This document shows positions 52,059 to 59,600 of a stretch of DNA of 64,000 nt, piece after piece. The number at the start of each line of letters is the position of its first letter. Position 1 is the first letter of the stretch. The stretch lies in NCBI GenBank assembly GCA_016213775.1, contig JACQZR010000130.1, forward strand, positions 1 through 64,000, given 5' to 3'. The notes under the pieces were generated by a model. It was not told the DNA's origin, did no database searches, and saw nothing but the letters and a program-made list of their open reading frames with translations. The position numbers were made by a program, and so were the translations under genes. The DNA comes from Acidobacteriota bacterium (GTDB taxonomy: Bacteria; Acidobacteriota; Terriglobia; Bryobacterales; Bryobacteraceae).

Positions 52059-52454
52059 GCGGTCCTCGATACCAACGTCTACATCTCCGCATTCGTCTTC
52101 GGCGGGTTGCCGCGCGTGCTACTGGAACTCGCCGAAGACGGAGCCTTCACCCTCATCATCTCCACTGACATCCGGAGCGAGATCAAGGCTGTGCTGCTCC
52201 GCAAGTTCGCCTGGCAGGTTGCATGGGTCGATATCGCGCTCGAACCTCTACTTGCCCTTGCTCTCCCGGTCGTTCCTAACTGCCGGATCGACGCCTGCCG
52301 CGATGAGGCCGACAATCGAATCCTCGAGTGCGCAGTCGAGGGTCAAGCCGATGTGATCGTCACCAACGACAAGGATCTCCTCTCCCTCAGCCCGTTTCAG
52401 AACGTCCAGATCCCCCGCGTACGCGAGTTTCTCGAACTGCTCCCTCCTTCCTAA
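52059..52454 (+). pseudogene. PIN-domain toxin lacking an in-frame start codon
   Basis: The reading AVLDTNVYISAFVFGGLPRV, DIRSEIKAVLLRKF, DACRDEADNRILECAVEGQA and DVIVTNDKDLLSL is a PIN-family toxin with its acidic residues (LDTN, SEI, RDEADNRIL, TNDKDL), complete up to the stop. But the codon before Ala is the antitoxin TGA (52056-52058), and the overlapping ATG at 52055 is out of frame. Only TTG 52107 or GTG 52119 start in frame, after the first catalytic Asp. A loss of two bases from an ATGAGAGCG junction would explain it. Readthrough of the TGA is an alternative. Confidence 0.72.
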
Positions 52455-52616
52455 TCTGCGTACTTCCGTGAGGAGCAAGTTGCGCCGCCCGGATCTCAAC
52501 AGAATTGCCGGTATCGCGGACCAACTCTGCGCGCAAAAAATAATTCAACTTTTTTCGCCCAATCATGAGAATTTTTCCGCCCTCAAGTGACTATTACTAT
52601 GACAGGCGAATGTCAT

Positions 52617-53342
52617 ATGCCAATCTCCCAAGCCCATTCCGACGCCGCTCGCCGCAACGGCTCCCTCTCCACCGGCCCTGCCACCCCGGAAGGCCATGAA
52701 CGCTCCTCCCAAAACGCCCGCAAACACAACCTCTTCGGCTCCACCCAACTCCTCCCCACTGAGGATGCAGCCCTCTTCGCCGTCCTCGCCGAAGAAATTA
52801 CCGCCGAATTCAAACCCACCACTTTCCTCGAAATCCGCTGCGTACGCGAGATGATTGACGCCGAATGGCGTCTCCAGCGCGTCCGCGAACATGCCGCTAT
52901 CATTCAGGCACGCCACATGTTCGATCTCAATCTCCGCGCCAACAACGAAACCGCCGCCGACGCTTTCGAAAAAATAGCGAAAGAAGGCCCCTGTCTCCAA
53001 CTCCTGCTCCGTTATGAAGCCCAATTCCGCCGCCAATTCGATAAAGCCCTCCAACAACTCACCGAATATCGCCGCGCCAACCAAGCCGAGCAGGAACGAA
53101 TTCTTCGCGAGCAGCAGGCCGAACAAATCCGCATGCTGAACGCCTTCATCAACGCTCCAACCCCTGGCGAGCGGAACCCCGCACACATGAAGGCCGCAAT
53201 GGCCGCCCAGGCAGCCGCCATTGCCGCCCGCGCCGCCGCCGCGAAATTACAAAACGAACCCAGCAACCCTACCCGCATGCCGCCGCAACCAGCCTGCGCC
53301 GCAGACGTTCGCAAGCCGGCAGCCGCCGCCACGGGAGCCTGA
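52617..53342 (+). CDS. Hypothetical protein of an abundant acidobacterial family
   Basis: 241 residues from ATG 52617; starts at 52599 or GTG 52587 are possible and none has a clear ribosome site. The N-terminus AARRNGSLSTGPATPEGHER then SSQNARKHNLFGSTQLLP is a signature I recall from many paralogous hypothetical proteins in Acidobacteria. The middle is a helical region (FLEIRCVREMIDAEWRLQRV, LLRYEAQFRRQFDKALQQL), then an Ala-rich tail (AAMAAQAAAIAARAAAAKL). No membrane part. The 160 bases upstream are unusually AT-rich with A and T tracts. Function unknown. Confidence 0.65.
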   Translation: MPISQAHSDAARRNGSLSTGPATPEGHERSSQNARKHNLFGSTQLLPTEDAALFAVLAEEITAEFKPTTFLEIRCVREMIDAEWRLQRVREHAAIIQARHMFDLNLRANNETAADAFEKIAKEGPCLQLLLRYEAQFRRQFDKALQQLTEYRRANQAEQERILREQQAEQIRMLNAFINAPTPGERNPAHMKAAMAAQAAAIAARAAAAKLQNEPSNPTRMPPQPACAADVRKPAAAATGA

Positions 53343-53362
53343 AACTGCGATAAACTCACCCT

Positions 53363-55057
53363 ATGTACGCGTACTGGGCCGCCCTGGGCTTGCTCTCCCT
53401 TGCCGCATCCGCCCAGACGCGTGTCGACCCGCGCGCGCTTTCCATCCATCCGTTCACGGGCCAGCGCGGCACCACCTTCACAGCCAAGCTTCGTGGCACT
53501 AACCTCGCCGGTGCCTCCGCCGTCGCGCCCAATAATGCGCCGTTCCAAATCACGATCGAAGGCATTGAGCCTGAGCCTCTCGAACCTGGCATCACGCGCC
53601 GCACACCCGTTGACCTCGTCAAACTCCGCGTCACCATCAATCCCGACGCCAAACCGGGCCGCTATCCCATCCGCCTCATCACGCGCAACGGCATCTCCAA
53701 TGCGCTCCCCATCCACGTGAGCGAGCACGCGCAAAACATCGAACCCGAAGGCCCCCACGAATCGCGCGACAACGCCGTCCGGATCCCATCCATTCCCGCA
53801 GTGTTCACCGGCAAGATCGCGCGCCGTGGCGAGGCCGACTACTACTCCTTCCACGTCGCCGCCGGCCAGACGCTCACCTTTGAACTACTCTCCGGCCTTC
53901 CGCAAACCGCCGCCGGTGGCTCCGCCGCAACCATCCCCAACTTCGATCCCGCCATCACCGTCTACGAGCCCGCGGGCAGTTGGTTCGACCCCGCGCGCCT
54001 CAAGCGCATCGCCTACAACGACGAGCCCGTGTGGGTCATCGGCAAACCCACCGACGCCCATCTCGTGCACACGTTCGACAAGGCCGGCGACTACCTCGTG
54101 CGCATCGAATCCTTCGCCGGGCAGGGCGGCCCCGACTATTCCTACGCCCTCAAAATCGCCTCAGGCGCGCAGCCGCCCTCCTGGCACGACACACCCGGCA
54201 TTGATGATCGCAGTTGGTCTCGCCGCATCGAATCCACTCGCCTCACCAAACTCGCCGAACGCGGAGGCAAGCAGGACAAACACCCGTCGATAGAAACCTA
54301 TCGCGCGACGCCCGAGCCCACTCCCGTGAAACTCCCAGCCACCATTGAGGGAACCATCGCGCAACCCACCGAAAAGCATCGCACCACCTTCCGCATCGAC
54401 AAGCCTGCCGACATCGCTTTCGAGTTCGAAAGCCCCAACGCCGCCCCGCCATTCTTCAATCCGCTCTTCCGGCTGATCGGGCCCGCGGGCGATGAAGTGG
54501 CAAGCAACGTCTTCGCAGGTCGCGGCGCGTGCAGCGGCGCAATGACGAAATCGCTTCAAGCCAAGACCATTCTCCCGTTGCGCGAACTCGGCGAATACAC
54601 CGTCGAGATCCGCGAAGCGACCGCCGATCTCGCATCCCCTGACTTCCGTTACCGCCTCCTCATCCGTCCGCAGGTTCCGCATGTGGGCCGTGTGCAATTC
54701 GAGATCGATGCGCTGAATCTTCCACAAGGCCAAGGGAAATCCATTCGCGTCAATTTCGATCGCGAGGAGGATTACCGCGGCGCAGTCATCGTCGCCGCCG
54801 AGGGGCTGCCCCCTGGTGTTTCCGCCGTCGCGGCCGCTGACTACGAACCTGACAGAGACCCGCCGCAGAACCTCGGCAAACGCGAGCGCTACACCGCGCG
54901 CAGCGAACGCGTCGTTCTCGTGATCACCGCCGCCGCCGATGCCCCCGCATCCACGCAACCGCACGAAATCAAACTCGTCGCCAGGTCCCTGGTTGATGGC
55001 AAGCCAGGCGCTGTCCTGGCCGCGAAAACATTCCCCTTGATGGTTCTCGGCAAATGA
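53363..55057 (+). CDS. Secreted pre-peptidase C-terminal (PPC)-domain protein
   Basis: 564 residues, signal sequence about 1-17 (MYAYWAALGLLSLAASA). It contains an IPT/TIG-like first part (LSIHPFTGQRGTTFTAKLRG), then PPC-type domains: KIARRGEADYYSFHVAAGQT followed by HTFDKAGDYLVRIESFAGQG, and a second TIEGTIAQPTEKHRTTFRID with LGEYTVEIREATAD. These beta domains are common before DUF1549/DUF1553 genes in Acidobacteria and Planctomycetes. It overlaps the next gene by four bases, so the three genes to 58838 form one operon. Confidence 0.82.
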   Translation: MYAYWAALGLLSLAASAQTRVDPRALSIHPFTGQRGTTFTAKLRGTNLAGASAVAPNNAPFQITIEGIEPEPLEPGITRRTPVDLVKLRVTINPDAKPGRYPIRLITRNGISNALPIHVSEHAQNIEPEGPHESRDNAVRIPSIPAVFTGKIARRGEADYYSFHVAAGQTLTFELLSGLPQTAAGGSAATIPNFDPAITVYEPAGSWFDPARLKRIAYNDEPVWVIGKPTDAHLVHTFDKAGDYLVRIESFAGQGGPDYSYALKIASGAQPPSWHDTPGIDDRSWSRRIESTRLTKLAERGGKQDKHPSIETYRATPEPTPVKLPATIEGTIAQPTEKHRTTFRIDKPADIAFEFESPNAAPPFFNPLFRLIGPAGDEVASNVFAGRGACSGAMTKSLQAKTILPLRELGEYTVEIREATADLASPDFRYRLLIRPQVPHVGRVQFEIDALNLPQGQGKSIRVNFDREEDYRGAVIVAAEGLPPGVSAVAAADYEPDRDPPQNLGKRERYTARSERVVLVITAAADAPASTQPHEIKLVARSLVDGKPGAVLAAKTFPLMVLGK

Positions 55058-57540
55058 AACTGATCCTCCTACTCTGCGCGCTCCCCACCATCGCATGGCC
55101 CGCGGCCAAAGTGATTTCTCTGCGCACCGTACCCGCGCAGGCGACGATCCAAGGCGCGCGCGCCACCCAGCAATTCCTCGCCATCGCCAAATTCTCCGAT
55201 GGCGCCGAGCGCGATGTCACCGCGCAGGCCGAATGGCGCATCGACAAACCCATCGCCAAGCTCACCGGAACAGCACGCGTCGCCCCACTTGCTGATGGCA
55301 CAGCTACGCTCCAAGCCACACTCGCCGGCGCGCAAGCCCGCTCCCTTATCAAAATCACCAACGCAACCGCCAGCCAGCCCGTGAGCTTCCGTCGCGAGAT
55401 CGCCGGCATCCTCACCACGCGCGGCTGCAACAACGCCATCTGCCACGGCGGAGTCAAAGGACAGGGCGGCTTCAAGCTCTCCGCCAACGCGCTCTATCCC
55501 GCCGATGATTACGATTGGATACTCAAAGGCGGCGGCTATCAGGTGCTCACCAGCGAGGTGAAGGGTGAGCGCATCCCCCGCGTCGATCTCAAGAATCCCC
55601 AGCAAAGCCTGCTCCTCTCCAAAGCCACCAACACCAAGCCGCACGCTGGCGGCAAGCGCTTGGAACTCGACGGTGACGATTACAAAACCATCCTCGCCTG
55701 GCTCCAGAACGGCGCCCCGTTTGGCGACAAGAACGCGGCGTCGCTCACCCGGCTCGACATCTTCCCGTCGATGGCGGTGATGCCGCTGGAAGGCCAGCAC
55801 CGCCTGCTCGTCACGGCGCACTTCAGCGACAACCACACTGAAGACTACACGCATCAGGCGCTCTACACCATCAACGATGGCGAAGTGGCTTCGGTCTCCG
55901 CCGCCGGCGTCATCACAGCGAAACGCCGCGGCGAAACGGCCATCCTCGTTCGCGCCGCCGGGCAGTTGGCGAGCGCGGGCGTCGGCGTCACCGGCGCTCC
56001 CCTGACGAATTACCCCAAGCTCACCTCCAACAACTTCATCGACGATCACATCAACGACAAGCTGCGCCGCTTCCAGATCCTCCCTTCTGACCCCGCCACC
56101 GATTCCGAATTCCTCCGCCGCATCTGCCTCGATCTCACCGGCACTCTCCCACCTCCCGCGCGCGTTCGCGAATTCCTCGCCAGCCGCGATCCCAGCAAGC
56201 GCAGCAAGCTCATCGACGCCTTAATCGGTTCCCCCGAGTTCGTCGATTACTGGACCTTCCGCTACGCCGATCTCTTCCGCGTCTCCATCTTCGCCAACGC
56301 GCTTTCCGCCAAAGGCATGGCCGAGTATTGGGAATGGATCCGCAACAACATCGACACCAACCGTCCTTACGACGAAGTGGCCCGTGAGCGCATCGCCATT
56401 GAAGGTTATAAGCCGCCGTCGCGGCACTTCCTTCCATACGCCGTGATTGCGACGCCGCAGGAGGCGATGGGCGAGCAGGTCCGCGTCTTCTTTGGCCGCC
56501 GGATGGATTGCGCGCAGTGCCACAACCACCCTTACGAGAACTGGAGCCAGGATCAATTCTGGGGTATGGCGGCGTTCTTCTCGCGCATGTTCCGCATGGG
56601 CTCCATCGTGATGGATCACCCCACCAACATGGACCTCGGCACCAAGGACGTCGGCGGCTCCATGGACCTGCTCCACCCGCGCACCAAAGCGGCGGTGAAG
56701 CCCGCTGTTCTCGACAACGCGAAACTGGCGATCACGCCGGAGGGCAACCCGCGCCGGGAGCTCGCCCGCTGGATGACGTCGCATCCTTACTTCGCCGAAT
56801 CCACTGTCAACCGCATCTGGGGACACTTCTTCGCGCGCGGTATCGTCGATCCAGTGGATGACTTCCGGTCCACCAACCCGCCCACTCACCCTGAGCTGTT
56901 GGCGGCTCTCGGGGCGGACTTTGTGAAACACCGTTACGATCTCCGCCACCTCATGCGGACCATCGCCAACTCACGCACGTATCAGACCTCGCACAAGCCC
57001 AACTCCACCAACCGCGACGATGTCGTCAACTACTCGCGCGCCCTGCCCAGAGGCATCGATGCCGAGGTCCTGCTAGATGCCGTCACCGATGTCACCGGAC
57101 TGCCCGAGGCGTTCTCCACAGCCATCACCGATGGGGCAACCGTAGGTCAGGCGCCTACTGGAACGCGTGCCATTCAACTGCGCGATCCCGACACGTTCTA
57201 CTCGCGCTTCCTGGAACTCTACGGCCGTGCCAATCGCGGCGCAGTGCCGGAGCGCAGCAACAAGCCGAACCTCAGCCAGGCCCTGCATCTGCTCGCGGGC
57301 TCCACCTACACCGACCGTCTGAGCCGTCCCAATGGCCGCCTTGCGAAGCTGCTCGCGGCAGGCGCCCCTGATGAGACCATCTTCACCGAGTTCTATCTCG
57401 CCGCCCTCACGCGCGCTCCCGATGCCGCCGAGTTAAGCGAATTGAAATCCGTCCTCGCCCAGCGCACCGATCGCGAAGCCGCTCTGCGCGAATTCGTCTG
57501 GGCCCTGATCAGTTCAAGGGAATTTGCGGAGAATCACTAA
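55054..57540 (+). CDS. DUF1549/DUF1553 protein with Ig-like and cytochrome-like domains
   Basis: 828 residues, signal sequence about 1-16. Two Big2-like Ig domains (VPAQATIQGARATQQFLAIA; FPSMAVMPLEGQHRLLVTAH) flank a haem-like CNNAICHGGVKGQGGFKL segment with a CxxxxCH pattern. DUF1549 follows (DSEFLRRICLDLTGTLPPPA), a second motif DCAQCHNHPYENW (CxxCH), and DUF1553 (NPRRELARWMTSHPYFAEST, VNRIWGHFFARGIVDPVDDF). This family (PSD1-like) is secreted and often coupled with DUF1501 proteins, in polymer degradation in Planctomycetes. Function unproven. Confidence 0.88.
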   Translation: MKLILLLCALPTIAWPAAKVISLRTVPAQATIQGARATQQFLAIAKFSDGAERDVTAQAEWRIDKPIAKLTGTARVAPLADGTATLQATLAGAQARSLIKITNATASQPVSFRREIAGILTTRGCNNAICHGGVKGQGGFKLSANALYPADDYDWILKGGGYQVLTSEVKGERIPRVDLKNPQQSLLLSKATNTKPHAGGKRLELDGDDYKTILAWLQNGAPFGDKNAASLTRLDIFPSMAVMPLEGQHRLLVTAHFSDNHTEDYTHQALYTINDGEVASVSAAGVITAKRRGETAILVRAAGQLASAGVGVTGAPLTNYPKLTSNNFIDDHINDKLRRFQILPSDPATDSEFLRRICLDLTGTLPPPARVREFLASRDPSKRSKLIDALIGSPEFVDYWTFRYADLFRVSIFANALSAKGMAEYWEWIRNNIDTNRPYDEVARERIAIEGYKPPSRHFLPYAVIATPQEAMGEQVRVFFGRRMDCAQCHNHPYENWSQDQFWGMAAFFSRMFRMGSIVMDHPTNMDLGTKDVGGSMDLLHPRTKAAVKPAVLDNAKLAITPEGNPRRELARWMTSHPYFAESTVNRIWGHFFARGIVDPVDDFRSTNPPTHPELLAALGADFVKHRYDLRHLMRTIANSRTYQTSHKPNSTNRDDVVNYSRALPRGIDAEVLLDAVTDVTGLPEAFSTAITDGATVGQAPTGTRAIQLRDPDTFYSRFLELYGRANRGAVPERSNKPNLSQALHLLAGSTYTDRLSRPNGRLAKLLAAGAPDETIFTEFYLAALTRAPDAAELSELKSVLAQRTDREAALREFVWALISSREFAENH

Positions 57541-57542
57541 TC

Positions 57543-58838
57543 ATGCGCCATCCAGCCTCACGCCGGTCGTTCATCAGCGCGGGATCACTCGGCTTTCTCG
57601 GTCTCTCGCTGCGCAACTCACTCGCCGCCGATGCCGTCAACCCGAACCCCAAAGCCAAGTCGGTGATCCTCTTCTGGCTCGAGGGAGGCCCATCCCACAT
57701 CGACACCTGGGACCCGAAATCGAACTCGAACTTCAAGCCCATCTCCACCAACGTCCCCGGCATCCGGGTGTCCGAGCTTCTCCCCAAAATGGCCAAACGC
57801 ATGGACAAGTTCGCCCTCGTGCGCTCCATGCACACCCGCGGTACTGACCATCCGCAGGCGACCCATTACGCGATCACCGGACACGAGATCAACCCCGCGA
57901 TGCAGTTCCCTAGCGTGGGCTCCATCGTCACCAAGGAACTGGGTCCGCGCAACGCCGTCCCCGCTCACATCCTCGTCCCCAAGTGGGATCGCACCCGCCA
58001 ATACGAAGAGTATTTCCGCGCGGCGTTCCTCGGCGGTGACTACGACCCGATGTGCATCCCCGACCCCGCCAAGCCCGGTTTCCAAGTAACGGACCTCAGC
58101 CTCCCTAAAACAATTTCGCAGGCTTCTGTCGATAGCCGGTCCGCGTTCCTCAAAGCCGTCGATCGCCGCTACCGCGAGCTCAACGACACTGCCGATCACA
58201 CCAACATGGATGCCTTCACCGCGCAGGCGATGAAGATGATCACCACGCCAGCCGTGCGGGACGCGTTCGACCTCGCCAAGGAATCCGACAAGATGAAAGA
58301 GCGCTACGGCAAGGACTCCATCGGACAATCGTGTCTGCTGGCGCGACGCCTCGTGGAGGCAGGTAGCCGCTTTGTTACCGCCGCCGGCTATCACGGCACC
58401 TCATGGGACACGCACAGCGACAACGATAAGGGCCATCGCGATCGTCTCGCCCCCACTCTCGATCGCACACTCACAGCACTCGTCGAGGATTTGGAAGAAC
58501 GCGGTCTGCTCGAATCGACGCTCGTTATCGCGATGGGCGAATTCGGCCGCACCCCGCACATCAACCCCGCCCTCGGCCGCGATCATTGGCCCAACTGCTG
58601 GTCACTCGCCCTCGCCGGCGGCGGCATCAAACCGGGGCAGGCGATTGGCAAAAGCGACGAGCGCGGCGCCAATGTCATCGACCGTGTGGTCACCATGGGC
58701 GACCTCTTTGCGACCATTTATCACGCGCTGGGGATCGATTGGAAGAAGGAGTATATGAGCCCGATCGGCCGGCCAATCAAAATCGCCAACTCGCTGGACG
58801 ACCGTACGGGCTCACCTGTTATGGAACTGCTTGGCTGA
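57543..58838 (+). CDS. DUF1501 protein with Tat-like signal
   Basis: 431 residues, ATG two bases after the DUF1553 gene. The N-terminus RRSFISAGSLGFLGLSLR is a twin-arginine signal. Core markers: SVILFWLEGGPSHIDTWDPK, LVRSMHTRGTDHPQATHYAI, FVTAAGYHGTSWDTHSDN and IAMGEFGRTPHINPALGRDH, with His and Asp residues reminiscent of sulfatase/phosphatase folds. DUF1501 proteins always travel with DUF1549/1553 partners; their enzyme activity is unknown. Convergent, with no gap, with the next minus-strand gene. Confidence 0.9.
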   Translation: MRHPASRRSFISAGSLGFLGLSLRNSLAADAVNPNPKAKSVILFWLEGGPSHIDTWDPKSNSNFKPISTNVPGIRVSELLPKMAKRMDKFALVRSMHTRGTDHPQATHYAITGHEINPAMQFPSVGSIVTKELGPRNAVPAHILVPKWDRTRQYEEYFRAAFLGGDYDPMCIPDPAKPGFQVTDLSLPKTISQASVDSRSAFLKAVDRRYRELNDTADHTNMDAFTAQAMKMITTPAVRDAFDLAKESDKMKERYGKDSIGQSCLLARRLVEAGSRFVTAAGYHGTSWDTHSDNDKGHRDRLAPTLDRTLTALVEDLEERGLLESTLVIAMGEFGRTPHINPALGRDHWPNCWSLALAGGGIKPGQAIGKSDERGANVIDRVVTMGDLFATIYHALGIDWKKEYMSPIGRPIKIANSLDDRTGSPVMELLG

Positions 58839-59237
58839 TCAACGTGGCAGCATCAGGAAGCCCACCCAGACGAGTGACCACGCACCCAGCGTATAGATAA
58901 ACGCTGCCACGAGATCGAGCCCCGTTTCCACGGAGCGTGCAAATGCGTTCGCAGTACCTGGCATCCGCAGCGGCTGCGGGCTGTCGACTTCCGCGCTGGT
59001 GATAAGCGTTTGTTCCGGAACCGCAAGGATTCCGGCACTCTTCGCCGCCTTCGTCAAATCGGGATCGGGATCAACCTCCAAGTCCAAACGCGCCTCGATA
59101 CCAATTCCATGCATATCGACCGGGTTTGCATGCGCCACCAACGAATCCATCGGTACACCGTTCTGCATCACTACGCTCGCACGGCATTCGAACCCAAATG
59201 CTACAACCAGGACCAGACACACTTCTAGTATCTTCAT
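58839..59237 (-). CDS. Hypothetical exported protein
   Basis: The ATG 59237 with AAAGGAG nearby gives 132 residues; an earlier in-frame start is less well placed. A signal sequence (MKILEVCLVLVVAFGFECRA) precedes a short unknown domain (SVVMQNGVPMDSLVAHANPV, GIEARLDLEVDPDPDLTKAA) and ends with a membrane helix (LDLVAAFIYTLGAWSLVWVG) and a short positively charged tail. No family recognised. The 200 bases upstream to the tRNA are AT-rich and hold no clear gene. Confidence 0.55.
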   Translation of the reverse strand: MKILEVCLVLVVAFGFECRASVVMQNGVPMDSLVAHANPVDMHGIGIEARLDLEVDPDPDLTKAAKSAGILAVPEQTLITSAEVDSPQPLRMPGTANAFARSVETGLDLVAAFIYTLGAWSLVWVGFLMLPR

Positions 59238-59437
59238 GAAACACTCCTTTGGGAAATGCAAATCGCCACCCAGAACAACGACTTGGTTTCAAGGGAGAAG
59301 GAGAGAATGATCTTGTATTTTTTACAGGCTTAGGAAGAAACTGCCGGGTGAGGCCTTGCTTAACTTCCCAGTTTACCCTTTATGAGGGGTGATTTTTGCC
59401 TTTTCAATTGATTGTAGCAAATAGAGACCCAGAGCGA

Positions 59438-59527
59438 TGGCGGAGGGTAAGGGATTCGAACCCCTGAGCGAGTTTCCCCGCTAACGGTTTTCAAGACCGC
59501 CGCCTTCAACCGCTCGGCCAACCCTCC
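59438..59527 (-). tRNA. tRNA-Ser (UGA anticodon)
   Basis: On the minus strand the acceptor arms GGAGGGT and ACCCTCC pair, with D-arm GGCCGAGCGGTTGAAGGC, anticodon loop CTTGAAA (anticodon TGA), a long variable arm of the type II class and T-arm GGGGTTCGAATCCC. Discriminator G and a genome-encoded CCA (59438-59440) follow. The anticodon reads UCA serine codons. TAGAAT about 10 bases upstream may be a -10 element. Confidence 0.95.
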
Positions 59528-59565
59528 ACACTTTATTCTAGCAAGTGGCGCATCGATTCATCCAC

Positions 59566-59600
59566 GCCCTTGTAGGGCGGACAATCCTGGCCGCGCGATC
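59566..59600. repeat. Palindromic repeat fragment near the second receptor gene
   Basis: GCCCTTGTAGGGC (59566-59578) begins a segment TGTAGGGCGGACAATCCTGG (59571-59590) that matches the one near 22945 with few changes (TGTAGGGCGGCCAATACTGC). It lies directly downstream of the receptor stop and may act as its 3' stem-loop. Confidence 0.6.

Noticed and set aside
59262-59437. c-di-GMP (GEMM-I) riboswitch before the hypothetical gene at 59237
   Set aside because: On the minus strand there is a GGGTAAAC and a GCAAGGCC, but the spacing and stems do not fit the GEMM consensus.
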